NCBI RefSeq assembly: GCF_018139145.2
Contig: NC_059487.1
Span: 8,763,792 to 8,827,791, forward strand
Direction: 5' to 3'
DNA from: Gymnogyps californianus
Lineage: Eukaryota > Chordata > Aves > Accipitriformes > Cathartidae
Length of the DNA: 64,000 nt
The position numbers and the translations under genes are program-made. The notes below the pieces were generated by a model that was given only the letters and a program-made list of their open reading frames with translations, searched no databases and had not been told where the DNA came from. The first letter of the stretch is position 1. Each line of letters opens with the position of its first letter. Below, piece after piece: positions 36,771 through 49,830 of the stretch.

Positions 36771-39700
36771 GTGAGTATTTTTAAAGTTGCTTCCAGCAGA
36801 TGGGAAAGTAATGTTAAATACCCTTTCTGTATCAAATGTGGCCTTACAGCAGATTTAATTATTAATTTTAAGTAGTGTAAAAGAACTAGCTACCGTTTGC
36901 TTCTGTAAAGGGATTTTTTTACATTTTTTAAAATTTTCAATAATTTTCTTTTTTTTAAGAGATGCTGCTTAGGCATTGAATAGTTCCAGCAGTAATTTTT
37001 GAAGATCTCTACATTTTGCTCCTGAATGAAAGGATTTTCTCTGTATATGTGTATGCAAATAGGAAGTTTGTTATACGTCATCTTGCAGTGAGAGACATAA
37101 GCGTAGATTGTTCTTTCTATTTAGTCTTTGTTTTTATGTCAGTTATGTCAAAATTACTTTATAGGGTTGTCCATGGATGAGCACTAGAAGGGGATGAGAA
37201 CTCTTTCAGTGAGTTTTAGCGATATTTGCTGGTAGAAGAAGAATGTTGGGAGTCAGGGATAATGAGATCTGATGTGGACTTGAGGAAGCTTTATGTACTC
37301 TTCATCCTTTCTGTCCCTGTTCTTTTCCAAGAATGTCTTCGTACCACTTACCTTTACACTCTGTTTTCCTTCTCTAAGCTCCCAGGTCATTCTCTAAATC
37401 TGTCGTTTCCCCAGCAATTCATCACAGTCTCCAGTTAGCCTTTTCTGAACTCATCCTTTCCATTCCTCCCGCTCCATCTTGATGTGATATCTACCATGTT
37501 TTCAGTCTTAGCATATCTCTGTCAGGATCCTTTTCTAGTCTCAACTGCTTCCCTGCTTTTTTTTGTCCCTTCTGTATTTCTGCCATTATGTTTCCCTCCT
37601 CATTTTCTTCCAAGGGGCTTCTGTACCAGTATGCATAATACTGGGTAGGCAATAATACACAGGTATCGGTGATCATGTAGGTACAGCTGAACCACTTCAA
37701 ATTTTTGTCTGGTGTCATAGCAAGCTCTGGAAGCTTCAGTTGCAGGAAAAGTCCAGTTCAATTTCTGCAGATCCAGGACAAACCTTAACTGCTTAAAGAG
37801 AATAATGAATATTCAGTCTGGTTAACAGAGGCGTGGACAGGAGATGGTGCATACTGATTTCATCTTCAGCTGTCAAACTCTAGTGAATCTTTAGAAAACC
37901 ACAGTTTATATGGACTCAGTAAAGAGTTGTAACTTGGCCAAATTTGGTAATATTTTCATAGGAATGGGAAAATATGTCCCTGATATGAGGGTAGTTTACT
38001 GCCAATTTAAAACCTCTGCTGTAGCTTATGAAGGCATTGGAGCTTTTCAAAAGAGCTAAACAACACATTTTTCTTAATTTCATTATCTGAATTGGCTTGG
38101 TTTTGTTCCCTAGAACTTTCCAAACATGTTAAACCTGCAGCAGATACCCAGTCTGGAAAATATATCAAAGCTGGATGTTCTGCAAGGTTGGTCTGCCTAT
38201 ACAAATAATGTTGTATAACTGGGATGCCAATAAGAATGTGGAGAAGGCCAGACTACTTGCTCAGAAGCTGGCTTGAGTTGGGCTTGAAGACAGTATAGTG
38301 TTTTCAATTTTTTTTTTTCCTTGTAATTACAAAGAAAAATTTTGGAATATTGCGTGATTGTGTCTTCATGCTTGCAGGCATCCTGGAATCATAATATTAG
38401 TGAACAAAAGACAAAAATGAATAGGGAATGGTATAGCTTCCTACTGTACTGATCTTATCCCTCCCTCTCATCCTTTCCCCCCAAAATAGTGCAACTAGAA
38501 AGCATGGTGAGAGAGGTAACAAGGAAGAGCACAGATAAGGAAAAGTTCTCTCACAGAAATTTCTAAACAGATGAAGACTCAGCCTAAAGGAGGACAGGAT
38601 AGAGATTTGTGAAGTCATTCTGTATGTGGAGCAGGTGAATAGAGAATGATTATTCACTCCCTTCCATAATTCAAGAACTAGGGTCATCCAATGAAATTAT
38701 CAGCAGGCAGGTTCACAATACAAAAATGAGGTACTAACTTTTCACGATGTATTAATATGCCATAGAACTTAAGTCCACAGGATGTTATATATTCCCAAAG
38801 CAATTAGACAAATTCATGGGGGAAAAAATCCAACAATGGATATTAAACGAAATATCTGTTCTTCAGCCATGAATTCTTGAAGACTAGGAAATAGGTTTGT
38901 ATATTTACCCTGTAAACCTTTCCCTAGGCCATCCCTTCAACTGGTCACCACTTGAGAGGGATTATTTGGCTGCATGGACCTTTGAATGATGCAGTACAGC
39001 TGCTTGCTAATAACTTTTACATTGTGGTTCTCACTGTAAATTCTGGCTCTGAATGACAATGCTCTGTGTCAGTAAGGAATTATTCACTTCTAGTAGAAGT
39101 GTGCAGGAAAGGACTGAATTGTTTAAGGACATCAATGGAATTTGAATTTCTACAGCAACTTTCCTTGTGGTTTGACTGTTGCCTGAAACCTAATAAGATC
39201 CCTGCCAGCTATCCGAGTTTCTGTACTCTCTCCAAATCTGTTTCTTTCTAGTTGTCCATCTCTTTTCCCCTGTGATGTAGGATATCATTGCAGAGATGCC
39301 CTTTTGGCATCTTTTGCCATTTGAAATTTAGGACTGTCCTGACCGTTTTTGTAGGTGGGTTTAACTTGTTCTGAAATGATAGTATCCCACTTGTGTATCT
39401 TCTCTCTATAGCCTTGATCAGACTGGGTAAAAAAGTTTGAGAGTGCCCCTCTCTCTGAGTAGAGTGTGCGCATGTATATGTATCTCAGCTAAGTTTTTTC
39501 CTCTTCTAATTAAACATGGATGCTATTTTAAATGCAAGGGAAATCTCATTCTCAGTGTTTTGCAATTATATTTCAAGGTGCAGCAGAATCCTGTAATGTT
39601 TGTCTTTTTTATCTTTCGCTGTGGTTTCTGGGTATTCGGAAAGTTGTTTCATATAGACTTCCAGTGCACAGTAACACTGGGAAAGGTATCTAATCTGTGG

Positions 39701-40964
39701 GAGTAAAGTGAGTAATCAGAATTCACTCTTTGTGTTAGGAATATCCAGAGGTGGTCTGAAAAGAAATGACCTTATACTAAATATAAATTACAAATATGAC
39801 TGGCTAAGTCTGACAGGTTATAAGAATATAACACCTCATGAAGGAACAGAACAGAGGAAATAACTTTCTCTTGTGAAGTTTGCAGCTCTGTGGAATACAA
39901 GCTTTTCTTCTGTAAAGCTTGAACGTTGTATGGGAGAAACTGTGATTTCAAATCTTTTATCCAAAGATGTTATCTGTACCCTGGCTGAATGGGGTTCAGC
40001 AATCTTAGAGAAAGGGCAGGAAATCTATTTTAGAAAATTTCAGCATGTGGAGTTTAAAAAACCCACTAGTATCTTTTCCAATGGAAGAAAACTGAATGTC
40101 AGCAACTCTTGCTGTTTTGTCATGCATCTTGTGATATCGGGCATTTTCTTAAAGCCAGAAGTTTTCTTTCAATATCATTGGATGAGAATCTTGTCAAATA
40201 TTTATTTTTGGAGTAATTTTTAACCCTTGTATAGTTGCAGGGAAAGGCTTATAAAAGCATAACCTCCAAAAAATCTCATGCCGATGGTATGAAGAAAAAG
40301 TGCATGTTCGTTAGACTTTTTTTGGAGGCTTTTTATTTTCTTTTTCTTTCTACTAATATTGTAATCTCTAGAACAGCAGCTGCTTATCTGAGGTGGGATT
40401 TGCTGTCTTGGCTTGGCTAAGGTGCTGGCTAATGGTTTTTCCTAACACCTGGGGTAGATTCTGACAAATTGAACCGGGAAATTGATAATGGGATATGAAG
40501 CATTCTGTGTGTTACTTTATTAGTTCATCTGAGCTCAGTAATGAGCAAAAGTTATTGATGAGTTATACTGACTGAAGTATCCAGGAGAGAGACCTGTACT
40601 GAACAGTTCTTTTCCGTGGTTACCAGTGTGAAGTGTGGAAGTGGACATAGACTTCTGGCTGCAGTCTCTATAGATCGATAGTAGATTCATTCTCTCAGAG
40701 AAGAAAGCTCAGAAGGACTAAGGAGCTATGTAAAGTTAAGATTTTGCTTAATGTAGAAGACAGCTAGCTGGGTTTGAATTTTCATAAATAAATCTTAACA
40801 AAAATAAATCATTGGAGTAAGAAATCTTTCCTATATTGAGACTGCATTTTTTTTTTTTAACTTTTGTGGATCATCCTTCAAATGTAACTTGATGTAGGTT
40901 TCAGCTTCACTGTTTGCTCTATATTACCAATTTCTTTTCTTGAAGACTCCAAAGAAGCACATGT

Positions 40965-41130
40965 TGGGATTTCTGTTACTGTCTTTGCCACTGACAATGT
41001 GTGATCACATATATGTCATGCTACTTCTTTGTGTCCTAATTTACCTCACAAGATAATGTTTAGTGTTTCCAAAATGCTATGAGATTTTTCTGACAGCCTT
41101 GAAGAAAAATATTTGTTAAATTATTACTAA
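40965..41130 (+). mobile_element. MIR-like CORE-SINE relic
   Basis: Landmarks in MIR sense order: CTTTGCCACTGACAATGTGT, GATCACATATATGTCATGCT, TTTGTGTCCTAATTTACCTC, AAAATGCTATGAGATTTTTC and a tail resembling the MIR AATATTTGTTAAATTATTA end. Heavily diverged, with approximate limits. Confidence 0.55.
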
Positions 41131-44100
41131 AATGTACCAGATGGGAAAGATGAGAAGAGAGAAAATAGAGCAGAGTATATCAAAACTGGGGGTGTACTAT
41201 GTTCATATTTAAAACTCATTAATTTTCAAGTGCTGAACACTACCAGCCATTTTTTTAATATTGGGGAAAATTAAAAAATCTGACATGTACTTAAATATCT
41301 CATGTTAAGAACTCTGGGGGCGTGTTCAGTTTATTTTACCTGCACCTATGCTTGAAGTTCATCCAGTTCCATTCTGATTTGGACTGATTCATTAACTGAT
41401 TTGGGAGCCCCAGAGAGGTCACACTGGTTCGGTGTTGAGAAGGATAACACTTAAAAATGGGGAGATTCAAGTGAGGGGATGCAGTAGGCCCAGAAGTCAA
41501 GATTTCAGCTACCCATGGCTTTAGCCTTCATTTGCCTGCTTCTGTGAGGGAGCCTGCACAATTCTCGAAGTGAAGCCAGAGTTTCTTGCCGGTTTGCTGA
41601 GCCTGGCGTATAGCGGAAGAGCTTGAGAGAGGCTGCAACACTGCGCTTGGACGTCAAGCAGTGCCACTGGTTTGGAGGAGCAGATGAGAGTGCTTGGGGC
41701 TTGAACACTGCACACAGGAGTAGAAATACACACATGCACACACCTGTGTATTGAGAACATTAGGAAGGCTGGGGGAGAAGTGGGAGTTTGGGCTGGTGGG
41801 ATCCAGCAGGCACACATACAGCACTGTTGACAGTAACAGTATGCAGTTTTCAAGTGTGCATGAACAGAAGCCAAAATACAAAATACTGCCTGTTCCCACT
41901 TGAACCAATTTTCTTTGAATGCACTTAGAGCAGGTGTAAAAAGTCTTTGCACTAGAAATGTCATTGTTAGACTGTCCAAAGCAGGACAGCACAGTGGCAC
42001 ATAAATAAGGATTTGTGCAGCACATGTTCTGAGTTATATACATAGTGATGGGGAGAAACTGTAGTGTAATTGCTGCTCTGTAGAGAGCGGTTGGTACAAA
42101 GGGTCTCTTGTACTAAACAGGTGCCACTTAGGGGAGACATCAGCTTTTAATCGAGCCATCATGCTGAAATGGTAGCGGAAAAAAATATTCTCTATGTCCA
42201 ACAAAGAAGTTAAAATAACAATCCACATTCTTTTTTTTAATCAGTGCTAAGATTGGCTTCTGACTTCCTGTTCTCTAATGGGAAGGGATTAGGTCCTTTA
42301 TATTTTGAAAGAGACCGAGCCAATTCCTGTTGCAGAATTCCAGTACTGAGGTCAAATGAATGAATAAAAACAGTTAGGAAAAACTTGATTTGTCAGAAAG
42401 CCACCTTCATTAGTGCTCTCATCTCTTTTCTATCACAGAAATTGTTTTTAAGCTATAATTGCATCTCACTGACAAAAGCTTCTGGCTACATATGTAAAGA
42501 TTTGTAAAATACTGCCTTTCTGTAAGCTGGTATAATCTGTGCCAGAAAATAGAAACCCAGCCTCTGCATTTAAAGAGCTCCTCCTCCAGAGTTCAGTTTC
42601 AGTGACTCTATTGGTTAGTATTGTTGAGCTTTAAATATATTCTGCAGTACATGGTTTGATGCTTGTTCTTGCAAGGCAGGAAAAAAATCTTCCTTCAGAA
42701 ATGTTTTACGTAACATTGCCCTGTGCGGAGTTGAAGTGAATTAGTTACAGAAAAGATATTAGCTGGCGCCAGTGAAATAAGCAGTAAATGTCTCTTCACC
42801 CTCCCCTTTTCTTATGTTCCTTTTGGCTGCTCCTGTAAGGAATGCAGCAAGCAGTGGCTACTGCTCGCACTATTGATTTAAGCATTTGCATGTTACACAT
42901 TGCAGCTCTGCACTGGCCTGTCTTCTGGGGCAATACAGGATGTCTTCAGTTGTATCAGGTTTTGTGTTTGTACGTGCATTTCTGTCTTCCATGTGAGGCT
43001 CTGTGCCGTTATATACATTGTTACACAGGATTGTGTGCACTCATTGTTACAAAACAATGCGTGTAAAATACTTACTGTTCACAGTCCCAGCGGTTGAGGG
43101 TTCCTATTCATAAACCTGTGCTGTGCTGCTGTTGATTCTTAAAAAACCAAAAGCAATAAAATAATAAAAGCTAGAACTTGGCTGCTGTGTCTCTAGCATG
43201 AATGCCCTAGGGCCAGCAGAGCAGCACGTTGTGAAAGGTGCCGTTGGGTCCCTTTCCTAGAAGAATTACTTGTCTGGATTTTTCTGACAACATCCCAGTT
43301 TCTTTTGTTACAGGTGTGCCATTTATACATCTGGTGTTAAGAGAAATTAACAACGTTTTCCAAAATATTACAATTCTCTTACTAAAAAAGGATGACTCTT
43401 TTCCCCGTTTCAGGGTTTCTTTGGTTATGCTGTTTTTCTCAGTTTATGCTCTACCAGCTGCAATTTAAATTCTAGTTGAGATGCAGAAACATACTGCAGA
43501 TTACATGATGTTAGGGTTAAACATTTCAAATGGATTGTAATACAGTGAGAAATTATGTTCTTGCCAGCCATAGTTGTGGTGAGCTTGTTGGGAACATTAT
43601 TTTCCATATTTCTGTGGATTATTGTCTCCACAGCATGGTATGCTCCTCCACTTATTTCTGTAACCATGTAATATATACTTTTGTAATGGTGTCTCATCAG
43701 AGGAATGTCTGTAGAAATTGTGGTCTCAGTGTGACAAAAGCAAAAATTTCTGTGTTTATTTTGTTCCTATTTTTAATTCTGCACAAAAAAAGTTGACCTT
43801 TAAAATGATTTTCTGTTTACAAACATTTTACTTTAAAAAAAAAAAAAAATCCATAATTTATACTGGGGTCTAGATGGCTTAACTGAGATCGGGGTGCTAA
43901 ATCTTGAAGCACATGATTGACAGTAGTTCCAGGTTCAAACTGCTTTCTGGGCAAACACACCAGACAAATGGACAAAAGGAAACATGTGCACCTCTTGGTG
44001 ATGGGAATTGGAGGCATACAGAAATAAAATGACTTTATTATGGTTCTACCATAAATCTACAGCATGGCCTTGCACTACATTGAAGCGTCCACAGAACCCT

Positions 44101-44829
44101 GAGTAGAAGACTCTCTCTGCATGAAACTTGTTTGCTGGACTATTTTAACGCTTCAGCTTTCCACTTGAAGACCTTTCTTAAAGGATTAAAAAAGTACAGG
44201 TGAACAAAGAATCCATTTTATAACTGGATAAACTGGTATAAGACCCAAGAAGATACTATGAGCTAGTAAAAGGTTTAAATAGAAAAATCCTCACTCCAGA
44301 TATTCCACACAGAGTAATTTCTATGTTAAAATTTGGATGAAGTTGGCATGAGGGAATTTTGGAAAGGAATTTTTATTCTGATTTGGCTTCTATAATATGG
44401 AACACGTCGTAGCTTGTGGATTTTCACAGTATCAGAAAGTGATACTCAAACAGGAGCAACTTTCGTATAAATCACTCTTACTGTAAATCAGGTTGACTTT
44501 TTCTGGAAGTACATTTATAGGTTAAGATGAATGAAATATGAAGGCTGGGAAATAAAGATCTTGATCCTGTATAAATACTTTCAAATAAAGTTAACCATAA
44601 GTATGCGTATAGCTATCAACTCATACGCAAAGTGATTCACGAAATAGTGGTGTTTGTGAAATCAGCCTGAATCTTAGCTTTCACAGAAGTACTTGAGTTA
44701 ATTTGTGTACGAGGTGAGAGGTGAAGTGAAGCTTCAGACACTGGTGACATTTTTTCTTCTCTCCCTTGTAACAAGTGACCACAGTGCTGCTAAAGGCCAC
44801 ATTGCTGTTACTAAATTGCCTGTTCTCCT

Positions 44830-44879
44830 CCAAAATGCCCGGGGTAAGCAAGGTCCAAAATGCCCGGGGTAAGCAAGGT
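44830..44879. repeat. perfect 25-bp tandem duplication
   Basis: A 25-base unit starting CCAAAATGCCCGGGG occurs twice back to back with no mismatch (44830-44854 and 44855-44879). The unit includes a GGTAAGC donor-like hexamer. It lies in BCAS4 intron 4. Confidence 0.97.
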
Positions 44880-46826
44880 CCGTTAGAAGGTGTTACAATT
44901 TTTACACAGGCATTCTCTGACAAACGTGGATTCTACTTCCTTGCTCCGAGTAAAGTGGAATCTTATTCTAGCCCTGTGGCACCGTCTGCTTATGGAGTTT
45001 ATTACTGCCTTCCTGTCTGCCCTCCCCCAGCTTCACACAGATGTCCAGTTAACTCCCCCCCCCACTCTTTCCTTCATCTCCTTGTGCTGCCACATAGATG
45101 TTCCTACTAGAGACACCCACCACCTTTTAAAAATATTTTATCAACTCATTTTCAGTGCCTCTGCCTTTTCTGTGTGAGACTGGTACATATGGAAGTCTCC
45201 TGGGGGATTCTGCTGGCCGCCTCTGTGACTCATTTTCCTGATGACTGCTCTTGTCTTGGTGGTTGTTCGTACTTCCTCCACTTGGATTTTGTTTGGGGCC
45301 TTTTTTTAAAGAGTTGCATGTCATCTAGGAGCATGTGTAACTGTTAAATGCATTTAGAATAAATACCTGTATTACAGGGCAATAAGGAGAAACAGGAATA
45401 ACTAGAAGTCAAATAGGTGAAGTGGATGCCAAGCTCTTGTGATGAAGATAACAGTGGCTGGATCTTTTGTTGGTATGTTGAAGTAAAGTGAAACCAAAAT
45501 TTCATTTTCTTTCATATGCTGGGCTATTAACTGGGGCAGTTTAGCGGTTGCTTTTGCGGTGCGGAGGGACTCTAGAGGAGAGACAGAGAAGCCAACTGGG
45601 GTTGGAAATCACTGCAGCTGTCTTAATGCAAGCTGTTCTCTCTTTCAGCTTTCAGTTTAATGTATGCAGTCTGCCACATTAGTTCTTGAAGTAGCTCTTA
45701 AGTGGGTAGCTGTAAAAGGGGTAATCTTGGTCCAACATACTTTTGAAAATAGGAACTTGACTGTTGTAACAGGAGAGACACACATCTTTGTTTCCTAGCT
45801 TCAAAATTATCTCAAGTAAATAAGCAATTTTACAGTAGTTTTCCAAATTATGAAAGATGTTAATAAAATCTGTGCAACTTTTTTTACTACAGGGAAAGCT
45901 ACTCACAAAATTAATTCAAATCTCAGGAAAAGGGCAGTAAGGAAGGAACTAAGGACAGTAATGCTTAAACATATGGGTTTCATTAATGTGAGAATGAGTG
46001 AAGTGTTGGAAATGCTAAGTGAATTCAAGAAACACCTGGGCTCCTTTGTGGAGAGAAAAGATCTGGTGAAAGATCTGGGGTGGAAGTAAAAAGGCATGAG
46101 TTTTAAGTATGAAGGATCTGGGACCAGATGAGGGTTTTTTCACTATAAAGAATGCCTTGTGTTCAAATATTTGTGGCATGAATATATCCTGCTAGTGTCC
46201 TTTTTTCAGTTGAGTGCGGCATAGGCTGACATTTGTTTACTTTGGTTACAACCACAGTATTTTTTTTTTTGTTTTCTTCACTATTTCCAGTCATCAGGAA
46301 TAGGAGCCAGCAGCTAATAAAGTTTTACCAAAATCAAATCATGGTAGGTAACGCTGGGAATACATCCAAAGAAAGGTGACATCCAGAGAAATTACACTAT
46401 GCTGTAGTTTTATGGAGGTAAAATAGTTCTATGGACTAGTAAGAGGAAATGGATGAGAGAGATCTTTAGCCAGAAGTCACAATTTCAGGTTTCATGCACT
46501 GACTTTATCATTACAACTGGGGCATATATTGGAGCCAGTGTTTGTGCACAGTTACTGTGCAGTGGCTTTTGTGAAAAGGTTTTGTCCAGCTTCCAGTGAA
46601 TAGGTTTCCACCTTGTGCACCATCACTACATGTCCTTCTATCCCTGACAGCTTCTGTAAAGAAACTTGCTTCTGAATTTGCCCATCTAGATCAGGACCTG
46701 CTGCTCAGTGTATCTGGCATACTAATGGTAGATGTCACGCACCGAAGTAGTCCATCGGATGCTTTCTGTATAAGTACCCATTTAAAACATGACAGTTGTT
46801 GAAAGGCACAAATACAGATCTGGTGA

Positions 46827-46849
46827 TTTTTTTTTTTTTTTTTTTTTTT
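46827..46849. repeat. T23 homopolymer
   Basis: The longest pure homopolymer in the window, 23 consecutive T, in BCAS4 intron 4. No SINE body is recognisable on its 3' side when read from the minus strand. Confidence 0.95.
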
Positions 46850-49190
46850 CTTGGCAACAGCTAAGCAGAACCTCATGGCACATAACTTCAGAAATATTTA
46901 TTCCTTGGTGACCTGGTGCCATAGCAAATTCCTTTTCACTTGCATTATACTGAAATGCTTGACTGCTCTTTAGGATTATTACTAGAAGCACGCTGAATGT
47001 CAAATGAAATACCGTTTTGGCCAAAACCACAGCAAAGCTTATACCATCATGTTTTGGCATCCTCTAAGTCATAGGCCCAACTTTTGGGGCAAAATGTTGA
47101 TCTCCTTTAGTTTTCAAGGGGGTAAGAAGTTAGGACTTTTTTTAAAAAAAAGCTAATTTTTGAAAAGAATTAGTTTAAAAATTGCATGTTTCACAAAGTG
47201 GAGAAACATTCCATCTGCTGGTATCCATCCCTTCCTGGCTGGGCCATTTTCTGTGGCCGGCAGGCAGTTTTGTGCGTGATGTAATGGTTGTGTTGCAGGA
47301 AAGGTGCTTTGCTGTGCTGGAGCCTCTAGGAGCCGTAGCGACTAGCATTTTTTTCCAGAGCCTCCAACACAAATGCGCACACGCGCACACGCTCCTGCGT
47401 TGGTTCCCTTATGCACTCTGTCTACCAGCATATTACCCTTCCCCCACCTCTTTTACAAAGTATTGCTCCCTGAGGCAAATTTCTTGCTGTCTGGAGTACC
47501 AAACATGCACGGGCACTTTCTTTTTTCTTTAAGATTTCCTAGTGTAGCTATTATAAGGCAACAATAGCTAAGACGACTATTTTACATAGGTTCTTCTGTT
47601 TTTAGTAGAGACACAGAGAGTGAGTGTGTGTGCATGTGTAAAAAAATAAAAATAAACCCATAGTTTATGGCTAAGTGAGGCCAGGTTTCTCCTATTTCTT
47701 TTTTTGAAGTGTCTTTACTCAGCAGTCACATTTTTTTCTTGTGGTAAAAAATGCAACATGAGCAGATGGCAAGTATTAACACATGAAATGCAGTGTCTGC
47801 CTGAAGTTGATTTAACAGTGCTCTAGGTTTCTGTCACTGGCTTTCAGTTAGTTAAGTAGTGTTTACAAGTTAATGAATTTGTTCCACTTGAAATATTTGA
47901 TGGTATGTGCTGAGGTTCAGCAGCAAAGGGATCCTTTAGGAGTAATCGAGGAAAGCATGAGGTTTGTAGACACTGAGCTTGTGGGTTTTTTTTCCTTTGA
48001 CCAATTTTAGGATTTTTGCCATTAATATGAAACTGGAAGGAGAGGCAGAAGGAACGATAGTAGATAGCAGTACACAGCGTTTTCTCTTATATTGTGATAC
48101 TGCTTTGAGCACTGCAGTGATATCATACCTTATAGCAGCTCCATATTTGAACCATGTAGTTTGCAGTTTCATTTTGAATGTTCCTAAACCTTAGACAAGG
48201 ATTTGAAAAACAAATGAAGTTTTATGTAGCAATCATATTTCTATGTGGTCTGCTTCCATGCTTGCTTTGGAAGTATGAGTGCAAACTATTAAATAGGCTG
48301 CTATATATAAATTAGCCCACATTTGGCAGCAAAACTGCCTAGAATAGAGTGATCAAATTCAGTATATTTTCAGTTCATGCGTAAGACTCCTTACTACAAC
48401 ACCACATGCTATCCACCTAATAACATTTGAAACTAAGCCAGCTCCAAGAATTGTATTCATAGGAAGAAACAAATATTGGTTGCTGGCAATTGAGCATCAT
48501 ACACACTTAGTGTTTTACACAGCAAATTTCTCTCTGCATAGAATGCTCCGTTTGTCAAAACTACCTAAACCTGCAAACCAGTATTCCTTGCCAGGCAACC
48601 TGTAAGCATGAGTGCACAGAAAGAGTCAACATATTTTACTATTTTAGCAATTGGTGCCAAAATAGTATGTCTTAAAGGCTTAGTTCATATTTCTGGCATT
48701 AGTTTTTGAGTTTTGTAAAATTGTAGATTTTAGTTTTGTTAGGGCTTTTGTAAAATGTTGCACAGTTTAGTAACAGTTTATTCAAACAGGACTGAAGGTC
48801 AAGCTCCTGTTTGGAAAGGGCACCATACTTAGTTCACCTTTGACTTGAAATGTAAGATCATAACTGCCAGATAAGACCAAACTACTTGCTCTGAATATGC
48901 ATGAGTGTATCTTTAATACCTAAAAACTGACAGTGATTTACTGTATCCTTTAGGAAGGCTTCTCTCCCAAGTAAGCAGTGCTTAGTTAGGTACCATTAAG
49001 ATCAGGCTGGGAGCACAGACAGCAGTGCAGCTTGCTTGATGTGGAGGCCGGAGGTGGCAGGATTTTAACTACCTGAGAGATGGTACTCCAGGTTAACCCC
49101 CTGCCTGTCCTGGAGCGCTCTGTGCTCCTGCTGCACGGAGTTCATACACAGAAATGAGACTTGTTAACTCATGCATTTTATTGGGCTTTA

Positions 49191-49250
49191 TGGATGCGTG
49201 ACATCATTGGCAGCCAATCAGAAAGTGCTTTAGGGCAGAGTTTAAAAGCT
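49191..49250 (+). promoter_or_regulatory. CRE-like / double CCAAT / TATA-like cluster
   Basis: Within 50 bases lie TGACATCA (49199-49206, CRE/AP-1-like), the perfect dyad ATTGGCAGCCAAT (49206-49218, two opposed CCAAT boxes) and TTTAAAAG (49241-49248). The spacing of about 25 bases from CCAAT to the TATA-like box is somewhat short but compatible with a promoter firing near 49275 on the + strand. It lies deep in intron 4. The function is inferred from motifs only. Confidence 0.4.
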
Positions 49251-49614
49251 ATTTCATAATATATTCAGTGCAGATATTTTTGGGCTTCAGTAGCATTCAT
49301 TTTGTCGCAGAGTCCATGTGTCAATATGGCTTGGGGGAAAAAATAAAAGGTATGAAAATAGCATGTTTGCCCTTGTTTTTTTGTAATTCAGCTGGGTGGC
49401 GAAATGCTATAGAAAGAGTAGCTGGTATGCTGCAAAACAGTTATTATGGAAACGATTTTTTTCCTCCAGCAGCAGTAATGCTGTGAGCCAATCTTGGGCG
49501 ATTGTTGCGTGCTCCCCGGTAGGCTGCTCCTGCTTAAATAGCCAGACCTGCAAATATTTCCCAAGCTGCTCTGGTTTGCCAAGAACAAAAATGCAAGACA
49601 GTCTGCAGAAAATG

Positions 49615-49830
49615 TGCGTGCGCCAGCCAGAGTCACCCCGGCAGCCGGGCTCGGCTCTGCTCAGCTGAAGTCACCCCGGCGGCTGGGCTCGCTCGTCTGG
49701 GCCGGGCTTGGCTGGGTTCGGTTTGGCTGGTCTGGGCTCCGCCGGCCCGTTCTCTAGCCCTTGCGCAGCACCCGCGCCCTGGTGTGCAGGGCGCCCTGCC
49801 TTGCCTCTGCGTAGTCGCACGCAGAGTGTT
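49615..49830. other. small CpG-rich patch with degenerate GGCTGGG repeats
   Basis: About 215 bases carrying roughly twenty CpGs stand out in an AT-rich intron. AGTCACCCCGGC recurs with a 38-base period (49631 and 49669), followed by a degenerate array of GGCTGGG/GGTTTGG units. It lies 370 bases past the CCAAT/TATA cluster. Confidence 0.7.

Noticed and set aside
41521..42043. 159- and 129-codon minus-strand frames
   Set aside because: They overlap each other in different frames, are Cys/Ser/Pro-rich without a recognisable domain, and lack splice or promoter support.
45850..46089. Lys-rich 79-codon frame preceded by an acceptor-like TTTTTTTACTACAG
   Set aside because: It looked briefly like a cassette exon, but the pyrimidine tract is modest, the peptide is unrecognised and no good donor is in place.
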